NCBI GenBank assembly: GCA_033063855.1
Contig: CP093831.1
Location: 4,092,001 to 4,156,000 of the forward strand
DNA: 64,000 bases
Source of the DNA: Smittia aterrima
Lineage: Eukaryota > Arthropoda > Insecta > Diptera > Chironomidae
Reading direction: 5' to 3'
Below the pieces are notes generated by a model, which was not told the origin of the DNA, made no database searches, and worked only from the letters and a program-made list of their open reading frames with translations. Below are positions 1 through 10,288 of this stretch, one piece after another. The position numbers and the translations under genes were made by a program. Within the stretch, counting starts at the first letter, position 1, and the number at the start of each line of letters is the position of its first letter.

Positions 1-22
1 ATCCTAGCCGTTTGCATGATGT

Positions 23-835
23 TTAATGGATCAAAAATGTGCAACCGCCTGTCTGCTGCTGGTAAACTTCGATTGTGTCGCCTTCTTCCATCTCCAGTGA
101 TGTCGGTGTATCGTTTTCGTTGATTGGACTGCCGTCGAAACGGAAGCGAACAACTTGCATTGACAAGCCCTGAGAGAAGATAATTCAATTATTATTAGTT
201 TGCAAAACATTTCGCCATAATCGGAACTTACAGCTCGGTCGCAATAGGCATTCATCAGTTTGCGAAGCGGTGTATGACGCTTGATTTTGAATTGGACGAC
301 AGCATTGTCTTGTCCCAACACTTTTAAGTTGATGTGCTCTGACTCTCCTCCCTGTTTATCCTGGAAATGTGAAAGAATCCGTCAAAAGGAAAAACAAAAG
401 AGACTTAACCTTAAAGTTCGTCTCACTAATACAAATAGCATCGGCACACACAAACACAAGTTTTTCGTGTATTTACAATGAAAATTCATGGTGCTCCCAA
501 CATCCAGAAATTTCATCAAATTTCGAATTTCTCAGAAATTTTAAAGAGTTTGCCGATGAAAGGAAACTGAGTTTTTTTCATCCAAACTCAATTTAATGAA
601 AGAAAATTTAAGGGAAACTTATTGGAATCTCGGGGAGAAGCAATATTGCTCCAGGTCTTTCAATTAGATTGCTCGTAAACTCCTTAAATTCATTCCGGCA
701 TCATTAAACAACGGCAGAATATGAAAGGAAGCCATGATTTTTTTGCGGCGTCGTAAACTCGCAAATTTTTCACTTTCCCCTTCATTTTCACTATCTTCAA
801 TGTGTTCTTCAACTTACTTTCTTTTCCTCAGACAT
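23..835 (-). CDS. smt3: SUMO (small ubiquitin-like modifier), three exons
   Basis: Ubiquitin-like protein that is conjugated to lysines of mostly nuclear proteins through the E1/Ubc9 pathway. Exons read on the minus strand are 835-818, 360-232 and 169-23, giving 97 aa; all junctions are GT-AG and keep frame. The start MSEEKK is typical of insect SUMO. The beta-grasp core follows, with INLKVLGQDNAVVQFKIKR, then CDRAGLSMQVVRFRFDG and the C-terminal QQQTGG. The Gly-Gly that becomes the conjugation end after Ulp/SENP cleavage is present, followed by a six-residue tail CTFLIH that must be removed. The length is close to the roughly 90 aa of fly Smt3. It is a SUMO-2/3-like single gene as in flies. 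The first intron (361-817) is long for this locus; the second is 62 bp. Confidence 0.96.
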
Positions 836-1464
836 TTTGTTCAAGTTTGTGGGGTATTTGGTATGAATAAAACTTTTTCGCAGAGTTAAACAAAAATTCA
901 AGCGCTCGACCGAGATTGAAACTTTTCGGAACTTCTGTCGCTTCTTTTTGAAAACTTTCTATTGACTCAGTTTTTTATTTGTTTGTATAAATATTTATTT
1001 ATTCATTTATGCTCTGGTTGTAAATATTTAATATCTAATAAAGTATTTTAAACGAGATTGAGTAGAAGATTAAACATCAAATTCGTTAATGAACATGAGG
1101 TAAAATTATTTTCATTGTTTTCACTTAAAATAATTTAATTTCATTATTTTTTGACGAAAGCTTATTCAATCAAAAACTTATTTTTTAATTCATCTGTAAA
1201 GCGGTAAAAAAATTGTTCTGCATCCTGATGCGAAACACTGAAGCAGAGTTTACATAAGAAATTTCTTTCTCGAGGTAAATTATAATATTTTATTTTTAAT
1301 GCGAAGGAGCTCGTGAACTTCCTTTAAAGTTATTGCAAAACAATCGTGTCAGGTTTTTTAGCAAGTCAAATTATCTGTTTGATCGAATGAAGGAGTTCAC
1401 TTCGCGATTTTGGTTTGTTTTGATTTCGACAATTTATTAATTTTATATTTTTCAATTTTAGCTT
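836..1464. other. Divergent spacer between SUMO and the MNLL transcript
   Basis: No coding sequence seen. This AT-rich stretch should contain the 5' UTR and promoter of SUMO (minus) and of the MNLL transcript (plus). A plausible 5' UTR intron of the plus gene runs from a GTAAAT donor at 1275 to an AG at 1460-1461, three bases before the first ATG. No TATA box with convincing spacing was found. Confidence 0.5.
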
Positions 1465-1632
1465 ATGGCATTAGCGCAACCAAGTTCTCTTGCGTTGCTT
1501 TGGAGAAGATACAGAGTGTCAATCATTTTCCCAATTCTTTCGTTCGGAGCAATCTTTGCTGACTACAACCACAACCGAAAATACAAAGCATCACTTGCGA
1601 GTATAAAACCAGCAGAAGACCTTAAGGACTAA
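1465..1632 (+). CDS. Small single-pass membrane protein, upstream ORF of a probable dicistronic mRNA
   Basis: A 55-aa ORF beginning three bases after a splice acceptor (AG at 1460-1461). It has a basic stretch (LLWRRYR), one hydrophobic helix (VSIIFPILSFGAIFADY) and a charged C-terminus (HNRKYKAS...PAEDLKD), the look of a small mitochondrial inner-membrane subunit. I do not recognise the family with certainty. Its stop codon TAA is followed after two bases by the ATG of the MNLL ORF in another frame, so both are almost surely on one mRNA. Its topology resembles that of MNLL itself, so a diverged paralogue is possible. Coding status is inferred from length, composition and arrangement. Confidence 0.6.
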   Translation: MALAQPSSLALLWRRYRVSIIFPILSFGAIFADYNHNRKYKASLASIKPAEDLKD

Positions 1633-1634
1633 AG

Positions 1635-1796
1635 ATGGCAATTTTGGGTATTACACGTCAATACTTGTGGCTCGGTCTTCCAATGACCGGCTACCTTATC
1701 GGCCGTTTCTTAGACGAAGCAGAAACTCAAAGAATGGTCACCTTCCGAGACAAGAGCGCACTGTATGGCCGAGAGGTCTCGACTCCCTCATGGTAG
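1635..1796 (+). CDS. ND-MNLL: NADH dehydrogenase (ubiquinone) MNLL subunit, NDUFB1-like
   Basis: A 53-aa accessory subunit of mitochondrial complex I. The sequence shows the family layout: a short start (MAILGITRQY), one transmembrane helix (LWLGLPMTGYLIGRFLD) and the signature tail with TFRDKSALYGRE, matching the TFRNKSMLxKRE pattern of NDUFB1/MNLL. The length fits the 55-60 aa of the family. The ATG lies two bases after the stop of the preceding 55-aa ORF and shares its exon, so translation would need reinitiation or leaky scanning. An AATAAA at 1851-1856 can end the transcript. The next gene starts at 1988 on the same strand. Confidence 0.85.
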   Translation: MAILGITRQYLWLGLPMTGYLIGRFLDEAETQRMVTFRDKSALYGREVSTPSW

Positions 1797-1987
1797 AGAG
1801 TCCACCAACGATGAAGCTGTGCTGTCGTTAAATTACTTGTAGAGAAGTTTAATAAATGGAAAAGAATTAAAACTTCATATCTAAACTGGATGTTCTGATT
1901 TCCTTCGAAGCTGATTCTGCGCGTTAGAATGTTTAGATTCTGAAATTGTCAAAGAAATTCTACAAATATTTTAGTTTTTAAATAGCA

Positions 1988-4900
1988 ATGAAAGCCTTAA
2001 GAAATTCATCAAGAAAAGATATCAAGGTTCGACCTGAGAAGGTTTTTAGTGGAAGAAGATTTCAACAAACATCATCATGGTAGAAGTTTTTCGATATCAA
2101 AACGAATTTATATAAAATTCATTTGTTTTCAGGAATATTGTAATTGCCATATCTTTCGCAATCGCCGCGTTCTTTGTGATTAAAGCACTTGACTCTCAAA
2201 GTGCTGTTGAGCCGAAACAACAAGAGATTCCTAATCCAGAGATTCCATTGCGTCAACTTCAGTCGAAAGCTCAAACATTCAAAAGAGCAGCCGTGTCGTC
2301 TGATTCACAAGTTTGCAGTGATATTGCAAGGTGAGTAATACTCACTGAGTATTAGAAAATGTTGATGATTCAAAGCTGAATGTATTTTATTGAAAAAAAA
2401 AAAACATTTTTCTAAAGAGTGGGGTATAAGTAAACAAATGAATTATTACGATCTGTTTCAAGGATTTGTATTGAAAATTGAGAAGGGGATTGCTTTGTAT
2501 GAGTAATTCCATGAATTCATCTAGACTTTCCAAGAAGGCATTTGAGATTTCTAAAAAAACATATGAACATGAACCGACCAGTTGAATTTAATTAAAAATT
2601 TAAGCTACGACGTAGACGATCGTCAACCGATAAAAATAGTTTACGAAAATTGTTATCAATTTTTCGTGTCGTAAGCACTTCTGGGATTCGTGCTCCAATT
2701 GAAGTTAGGTCGAGAAAAAGCGACACGATCGAACGAGTTTCGAAATGATTAACGCTATAAACATGCCCGTAAACACCTGATGTGATCTCAAAAACAAACC
2801 GCTCGACAAGCTTGGAAACTATTTTCGTTTGTGTTGAGCAGGAAGAGAGAAAAATGTTTTTTTTTCTTCTAGAAAATCTTGCAAATAGGTCAACATCGGA
2901 AATCAGCGATTTTTATTTTGACAAACTGCACAACTTTGTAATAACTTCATGACCTGGAGGTGATCCATCATCTGATTTATCAGCTGTGACGAACGTTACA
3001 ATCTTCTCGGGTAATGAAACCTCTTCCAATCAAATCGATACATCGACAATTTACAATGCAAACAACACATTTTTCTATAAAAAGAAGAAAGATAAGCTCA
3101 ATGTACAGGTCTCAAGGTTTGTTTAGTTGCCGGCGTTTGAGCGAAAACAAAAACAAAACTCACACCAAAGTAGCAAGAAACAAGCTTCAAAAGGCTGTAA
3201 AAAATCTATTTTAGATAGCTGAAGGTAAACGTACAAAAACCACGAAGCGAGTTGATTTTCACATAAGAATTTATTAGCTTAGCTCAAACCCTCATTCAAT
3301 GGTTCGAAAGTGGATTTGAAAATGTCTTGTTTCGACGACAGTAAACTGGTATGAACACATTTTGAGCGTCATTTGAAATGGAAGGAACAAGAAGAATTTT
3401 CAGTTCATCACGAAACAAAAGTGTTCGTGAGAAAATGGAGGAGTTTGAGCGATTATTGCGACTTAACTTATCAAGTCCCGCTCGCGCGACTTTTGATAAT
3501 TCTACGGGCGAACGGAAAGTTTTAAAGAAAAATTCAGGTCGATTTCGAAGTCTTGGGCGGATTGTGAGAGAGATTTCCCTTAATTCTTAGCTTCATCCTT
3601 CTTCTTATTGGCCTCAGTGTTCTGCAGTTTCGTCAAGATTTTTCGCGAATGACCCGATGGATCATGCAAATTCGTATGCTTAGCTGCTTCAGTCTTTGTT
3701 CGTTGCTTTCCTGAGTGCCCCGAGAACATTTGTTTGTCATGCTCGAATTCGTATTGGTCGATCTTCTCTTCGGCAGTGCTCATAATTAAAATTTAAGTTT
3801 TTTAAAATCTAAACAAAGAAAAAATGAGAAACAAAGAAAAATAATCAGCAAATGAATAAGGAAAAGCAAAATTAGCAAAACTTACTGAGATTAAATGAGA
3901 ACTAATGAATTAATTATCACGTATGATTATAATTGGGAAATTTGACGTAGTATCTTTTAATTTTCCGTCTAAAATTGGTTTATTTATCCGTGCGTGTTGT
4001 TTCTTCGAGCGAATGTTTTTGAATGAACTTCGTTCACTGGAAAATGTTGCTACGCTTCTTTGAACTTCGCTTACATATTAATTTGTATGTATTGGAGCTT
4101 TGAACCTTCGTCTGCTTCTCTTTCTAGAAACTTTTTGAATGGATCAATTTTTGATGTAACGGTTGCAATTTCCGTTTGCTTATCACTGACTCAGAGCTCA
4201 TCAACGGGATTGCTTGGAGGATTTTTAGCGACCGTGTATATCAAGGAACACAGAACGAGTTTCGTTATCGATGCTCAGGTCGTGTCGCCGAAGAATTTTA
4301 ATGCCAACAATATTAGGAACTTAGGCGATGTCTCAAGTGGACCACTTTCTGTTGCTGTGCCTGGATTTCTTAAAGGATTATGGGAGATGCACAAGAAACA
4401 TGGATCTCGTCCTTGGAAGAGTTTAATCGAACCATCGATTGAGCTTTGTAGAGAAGGCTTCGTGATTTCTCATCATTTGCACAACTCCATGCTAATCAAC
4501 AAACGTATCTTAGACGATAAATATTTAAGACAAGAACTTTATGATGAGAAAGCAAAAGTTTTTAAAAAACCAGGATCAAAAGTTATTTTTAAGAAAGTCT
4601 GTGAGTTCCTTGACGTCATCGCTGAACATTCAACTGAAGAAGATATTTTCGAAGGAAAAACTGGCGATTTTATCGTTAAAGATTTCGAGGACGCTGGCAC
4701 ATTAATTACTAAAGCAGATCTTATCGACTACAAAGTTAAATGGAGTGAACCGATTAAGTTTCATGTTCAAGATTATGAAATTATTTCGCCAAACACAGCA
4801 GCCGTTCTGGTTCCTTCAGCTTTGAACATTCTTGATCAATTCAAGATTAAGTCATTTGAAGGCGAGAACACAACTCAAAACGCTTTAACTCATCATCGTA

Positions 4901-5734
4901 TTGTCGAAGCCTTGAAACATGTTTTCGCTGCACGCTCGAGACTTGGCGACTCCGATTTTATTGACGTGAAAGGAATTGTGCAAGAACTTTTATCGACCGA
5001 ATATGCTGAGAAGATTGCAAAGAAAATCGATGACACGCAAGCATTTTCAGACCATCAATATTATGACTTCACTGCCACAACTCCTGACAATCATGGAACA
5101 TCGCATTTCTCAGTTATCACTGCCAATGGAGACGCAATTTCCTTAACAAGCTCGATAAATTACTAGTAGGCAATTTGAATATTTTATGAAAATTGTTGCA
5201 TAACAAATTCCTCTTCATTTTAGTTTTGGCTCCGGTCAGACGGGTGAGAGAAGTGGACTGATTTTCAACAACGGAATGGATGACTTCTCGTATACAAACA
5301 GAGATGTCAATTATTTCAACTTAAAAGAAACGCCAACGAACTATCCAGAACCTCATAAACGAGCGTTATCTTCCATGTCACCAATAATAGTCGTCGACAA
5401 TTTGACTAAGGAGGCAAAGTTCGTTGTTGGAGCTGCAGGCGGATCGAGAATTACTTCAGCTCTCGTCATTATTCTTGAAAGATTTCTTTGTGGTACCCAA
5501 GATATTAAAGAACTCATCGACGCTCCACGTTTCCATCACCAACTCGTTCCTGATGTACTTGAATACGAGTACGGCCTAATCAACAGTATTGTGACAATGC
5601 TGGAAGCTCTCGGGCACAAAGTCGAAAGATTTACTAACCGAGCATCGATTGTTAATGGATTGATAAACGACGAACTAGGAATCCATGCAATGGCTGACTT
5701 TAGAAAAGATGGAAGCGGTGTAGCCGGCGCTTAA
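1988..5734 (+). CDS. Gamma-glutamyltransferase family protein, type II membrane enzyme
   Basis: Family members cleave the gamma-glutamyl bond of glutathione outside the cell. Exons 1988-2079, 2133-2330, 4128-5165 and 5224-5734 join in frame (612 aa). Residues 1-30 form a basic cytosolic tail, followed by a signal anchor (NIVIAISFAIAAFFVIKAL) and the enzyme domain. Present are the nucleophile Thr421 in DNHGTSHFSV, the IN-YFGS motif, NNGMDDF, LSSMSP and the oxyanion-type GAAGGSRIT. The conserved substrate-binding segment normally reading DARE-AP is here DAQVVSP, so the Arg that holds the glutamate carboxylate is Gln147 and the next Glu is Val. The early GGG-type loop is also changed (TGLLGGF). 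The enzyme may therefore be inactive or have another substrate. An AATAAA starts right after the stop codon (5735-5740). The 1.8 kb second intron hosts the NUPR1 gene on the other strand. Confidence 0.9.
2331..3579. other. Large intron of the gamma-glutamyltransferase gene, left of the nested gene
   Basis: Noncoding sequence between GGT exon 2 (ends 2330, donor GTGAGT) and the nested NUPR1 gene. Open frames at 3014-3214 and 3378-3590 have no recognisable domain or coding-like composition. An A-run lies near 2392-2404. No RNA gene or repeat was recognised. Confidence 0.6.
3580..3783 (-). CDS. Nuclear protein 1 (NUPR1/p8) homologue, nested in an intron
   Basis: A 67-aa basic, largely disordered stress-induced chromatin-associated protein. 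The family block is clear: SGKQRTKTEAAKHTN, then DPSGHSRKILTKLQNTE, matching the RTK-REAA-NTN and GHERKLVTKLQNSE blocks of vertebrate NUPR1. The N-terminal acidic/aromatic part (DQYEFEHDKQMFSGHSG) is the insect form, and the C-terminus is Lys-rich. The coding region is a single exon. A 5' UTR intron is likely, with donor GTAAG near 3884 and acceptor TTTAG near 3811 (minus strand). The whole gene lies in the second intron of the GGT gene in the opposite direction. In vertebrates p8 is a transcriptional cofactor induced by stress; function here is by homology. Confidence 0.88.
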   Translation of the reverse strand: MSTAEEKIDQYEFEHDKQMFSGHSGKQRTKTEAAKHTNLHDPSGHSRKILTKLQNTEANKKKDEAKN

Positions 5735-5823
5735 AATAAATAAAAATAGTTTGTTTTCTTCTTATCAATCAACAAATTTTTACTTTTGACTTTTCTTAAC
5801 AAACCAAAATCTAAGCTATCGAA

Positions 5824-6197
5824 TTACTTATTCTGGTTCGTGTTCCCACCACCTAACGAATACATGACTCCGGTGATCAATGCAATGACTGTTAAACCTT
5901 GAGCAGCAATTCTAGTTCTCATCATCATTTGCGACATTTTTCTATTTCCCTTTCGGAAACTGTAGAGACCGTAAGATAGAGCGCCAGCCGTAGCGAGACA
6001 TCCTGTTCAAAGTCAATTTGATTTAATGTCTTCTGTCTTCTTCTTATTCAATATGATAACTTACCGATTGGAACCATTGGATTCGCCTTGAACTTTCGAA
6101 TGAACTTTTCTCTCGCCGTCTCAACTTGATCAGCGTCAAAATCTCTCTTCATTTGGATCCATTCGAGTTCCGGTTTTTCACTATTTAGATCCCTCAT
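5824..6197 (-). CDS. HIG1 domain protein (HIGD2-like, respiratory supercomplex factor)
   Basis: A 103-aa mitochondrial inner-membrane protein. The two exons on the minus strand are 6197-6065 and 6002-5824, with a 62-bp intron. The N-terminal part carries the soluble EKPELEWIQMKRDFD segment seen in HIGD2A relatives. It is followed by the HIG1 core: REKFIRKFKANPMVPIGCLA, a first helix, SYGLYSFRKGNRKMSQMMMR (the family motif is Gx(L)xxFxxGnxxxsQxMMRxR), a second helix (IAAQGLTVIALITGVMY) and a short tail ending NTNQNK. Members help assemble complex IV and III-IV supercomplexes. It converges on the GGT gene, with only 89 bp between the two stop codons. Confidence 0.93.
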
Positions 6198-6669
6198 CTT
6201 AATGCTTCAATAAACGCGTAATTATATTGCGGAAAAGTTTTTGCGATCAAAACAAAACTCCTTCGAGTGTTGTGCGTAAACTATATTCAGAAGTTGGGGG
6301 GACTTCAAAAAAATTTACTTTTTCATGTGGCAAAACGAGATTGCCAGAGCTTCTAACGCCATTTTTTCAGATAATAAATCGCGTTGAAAATCGTTTTTAC
6401 ATCTTCAAATGAAATAATAGAACTGTAACTTTGTAAAGAGAGTCAAGTGAATCATTGAATACGAAAGGTAGTGAGAGTGGAAAACGATATAACGAGGTAA
6501 AATTAGAATCAGCTTTGGAACATTTTTTGCATAAAAATTCTTGCCAAATTTTTTCACGCGACTTTGTTTATAGCTTAGCATCTTAAATACAAACCGCCCT
6601 TTTTGTTGAAGCCATATTTGGAAGCCTCGTTATAGTAATAAACTTTCTAATCTTTTTTAGGGCTTTAAC
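6198..6669. promoter_or_regulatory. Divergent spacer between the HIG1 gene and the low-complexity nuclear protein
   Basis: No coding sequence. It should hold both promoters. A likely 5' UTR intron of the plus-strand gene runs from the donor GTAAAA at 6497 to the acceptor AG at 6659-6660, nine bases before its ATG at 6670. Core promoter elements could not be assigned. Confidence 0.45.
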
Positions 6670-9621
6670 ATGAACTTTACGCCGACGAATTCGCTTTTAT
6701 CGGGTGCTCGAGCACAACAACAACAAGTGCCAGTTACAACGACTTCCGGTTCAGCTCAAATTGCTGGCATACAAAAAACGAATAACTCAATGAACATCCA
6801 ACAAGTGTCAAATATGACTACGAAGATTGTTGACGATAATAACAAGAGTCAGGTGCCGCCATCGTCAGTGCATCAACAGATTCAATCTGCTCAGATCAAC
6901 AATAACATGGGAGGAGCAACTCAGCAAATAATTAACGTGCAACAAGCGAGTGCTGCTAACAGAAACTTGAATCTCTCCCAGCAACCACCATTCGCTGTTA
7001 CACAGCAAAATGTTATGATGAGCCAAGGGAGTCAAAAGGTTGGAACCATTTACCAACAAATTGGATTTCAATCGCAATATCAACAAAGCACACCTTTATC
7101 TCAACCGCAACAGTTGCCGTTGCATTCCACGTCTTTGGCTGGTCAGCAAAATATCTTTCAAAAGCTCCAGGCAACCTCTCCTTTCATTCCCCAAACGCTC
7201 CAGCAAATCAAACAGGTTTCAGTTCAACAAACATCTCAACAGCACATGAAGCAAGTGACAAATCAATTGTCGCCAACAAATCAAACCTTGCAATGTTCTA
7301 CTTCAAAGCCTGTGCAACTGCATCCACATCCACAGATGAAGACAACAGCCAAGTTGGCATCACCAGGAAGTCAATTACAAAACATACAAAGATCTCCATC
7401 TACCGCAGTCCCTCAACAGCAAATGCCGGGACCACAAACACCTTTAATGAATAAAAACGTGCCTTCCACCCAAACGTCAGTAGCTTCAACATTATCGCCA
7501 CCTCAACCCAATGAGCCCGTGAAGATTCTACCTTCAATTTCACCCGTAAAACTACCGCCAAGCGCATCAGCATCGATTTCTCCACAAGCATCTGCTTTAA
7601 GCATTTCAGCTTCACCGCAGCCAACTACACAAACAGCATCGCCAGCGACACCTAAGAGTATCGCGAATGAATTAAAGCCGGCGACGACCAAGGCTGTTGA
7701 TCAGCCCCCCAAAGAGACTCCATCAGTTCCACCTCAACCCAAACTTGTACCTAAACAACTAAGCGTCGAAGAGAAAGTTGCTACAACACCTCCAAAGACC
7801 ATGCCTGTGCTACAGGAAGCGTATAAAAAAGTAGCTGCAGTTGCACAAGAGGCGAGTCCCAGCCAACCTATCGTGGCATCCTCACCACCTGTGGCTAAAG
7901 CTTTAGCTTCAACTCCACTAGCAAACAAAAGTACAATGCGCTTGGCGACTGTCACTCCAAATCGTCAGAAGAAACCTCCGGCGACAGTCCCAAATAACAA
8001 GAAAGCTCCTGCTGCGACTGCACCTGGAGCAATTGCCTCAAAAGCTCCAGCATCTAAAGCTGTGGCTAAACCTGTGGAAGCTGTTAAAACGACAACGACT
8101 CCAGCTACCCCGAAGAAATCTGCTGCAAACGTATCAACAACATCGGCTCCCTCAACACCCGTTGCTCAAACATCTGCTTCTGCTTCATTGAAAACAAAGC
8201 GATCACGAGTTAAAGTCCAACACTTCCAAAGCCCAACACCGGAAATTGCGTTGGTGACTAAGCTTTCAACACAAACAGCAAATCCCAACAAGAATGGAAG
8301 TAACGATGAAAAGCTGACAATTTTCTACAAGTAATTTGAATTTGATAAGACCTAATGAATTGTTTAGTAAAAACTTTTATCTTTTCAGAAACGAATTTTT
8401 GGCGCTTCGCAATGGCGAGGAAGGTTTCTTCTTATGTCAAACCATGCACAATGTCTATAAGTCATCATCGAAAATCAAGATTCGTTGGTTGGACGAGCAA
8501 AAGAAACCAGCATCGAGCGAAGTTGACGGAAGAACTTACAGTTTGAGTTATTTCGACACGACAGACTTTGAATGTGTATTGACTACGGTCGATTTGAACA
8601 AAGTCGAAGGAAAAATTTATGAGCTTGAGGAAGCAGAGCAGACGAGGATCGAAAGCATTCTCAAGAAGGCAATTGATGTCGAGAAGGGTGTCGTCCCTAG
8701 ACCAACCGTCACAGAAGAGAATCCTGATGGATGTAAATAGATTTCTTAACAGTTCAATGTTTGAAATGCTAAATAATTTCTTTTCTTTTTAGTGGATCTC
8801 TCACTATATAAAGACGAAGCTCAACTAGAGAAGATATCTCCATCGAAACGTAAACGAGGTGCAAAGGATAAGACCGAAGATGATGACGATTCATATGAAG
8901 AAGTTCCAACGAAGAGACGCAATGTAAAAAGCACACAAGCTGCTAAAGGCTCAAGGGCTGCTGCAAATAAATCAGTTGTTAATGATGATAGCACTGAGTC
9001 AGATGAAGAAAATCTAATGGAAATTAAGAATAAGGCGAAGAAATTGGTTTGTTTAATATTTTTTCATTAGAAGAGTCTCAATAGTAAATTTTCTTATATT
9101 TCAAGAATCCTGAGACTCCTGCTACAAAATCGAAAGCATCAACGAAGGCGACGCAATCACCAAAAGCTACGCCACCTCCTAAGCCATCAACCTCAACAGC
9201 TGGAGGTCGAGGAAACAAGAGAGGAGCAAAACCAGCGGAAGAAGTTCCAGCGAAAGTGGCAAAGGTCATTGAAAAGCCTGTTGAAGCAGTGAAAACTTCA
9301 CCAGCTAAGCCTTCAGCTTCAAAGCTTAAAACTCCCGCGAAAGGCAAAAAAGGTAAGATTCTCATTAGATTTTAATGAAACATATTTTCATATGAAACTT
9401 TTGTAGAGCCAGCCAAATCACCGTTGAAAAATGAAACTGTGGAAGAAGCTAAACCAGTCGCCAAGAAAGCGGAAACTAACGGCTCTAAGATATCTCCCGT
9501 TAAAGTTGAGGCGAATTCCAAAAAGAGTCCGGCAAAGTCAAAACTACAAGCTTCACCAGCTGCTGCTGCTTTAGATCAGCCTTCGACATCTCAAGCTCGA
9601 AGCACGAGATCAAGGAAATGA
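6670..9621 (+). CDS. Low-complexity nuclear/chromatin-type protein, family not recognised
   Basis: Exons 6670-8330, 8389-8732, 8793-9046, 9106-9352 and 9407-9621 join in frame (906 aa). Residues 1-250 are Gln/Asn/Ser-rich with poly-Gln. Residues 250-520 are Pro/Ala/Ser/Thr-rich with many S/T-P sites. Residues 520-670 are the only globular-looking part: basic KTKRSRVKVQHFQSPTPEIA, then DEKLTIFYK, FLALRNGEEGFFLCQT, KIKIRWLDEQKK and YSLSYFDTTDFECVLTTVDL, predicted as beta strands in a Tudor/BAH-like pattern, ending in an acidic helix. The C-terminal 230 residues are Lys-rich with SPxK/TPxK repeats and bipartite basic signals (SPSKRKRG, PTKRRN), typical of DNA or chromatin binders. I do not know the gene name. 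All introns are 46-75 bp. Confidence 0.8.
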
Positions 9622-10288
9622 TGAGGCTAGTAAATCAGCTTCCCGACTCGTATCTTTTACTTCTAGATAAACAAAATTCATTCTTTCGGCAATTTTTCAA
9701 CTTATGAGAGGAAATCAAGTTTATTAAATCGAATATTTACAATAATTGTAGTTGTAAATCACATCAAAAGTAAATCGTTTAGCAAGAGTTCTTATCACCT
9801 TAAGTAGAATAAAGAACATTGTCAACCTTTTAAAAAAATGCAGGAGAAACAATGTCAGTTTGAAGGATTCATCTAATCAATCACCAAACGTTGATGGTTT
9901 TAATATTTGAGTTCTGTCGATTAGATCAGATTGAGTAAATTTCACGGCTAAGTAAATGTGTCGAACTTATGATTAAGTTTCTTTCAAAATTTCTTTGGAA
10001 ATATATCTACTGTGACTCTGTTCGGTAATTCAATAAAATTTAACAAATTGAATAAAACTTCTCTTCTGATTTATTTCTTAATTCAACGGGAAAGGACTTC
10101 CAAGGAGGTAAAAACTCAAAGAAATTCTTCGTTTCCATTTCACTTTTATTATTTTTCCATTTTAGTTAAAATTCTTTTCGAAGACAAAATATTTAACTGA
10201 AAATAAAGAATGACAGGTCTTCGGCTTTTTCTTGCTGTTGCATCAATCACGTTGTCACATAATGGTTTAGCTAAGTTTCATCATCGAA
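9622..10288. other. Spacer between convergent genes (3' UTRs)
   Basis: Lies between the end of the low-complexity nuclear protein (+) and the last exon of transportin-3 (-). AATAAA-type words occur near 9807 on the plus strand. The small open frame near 10012-10200 has no coding character. No repeat or RNA gene was seen. Confidence 0.5.
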
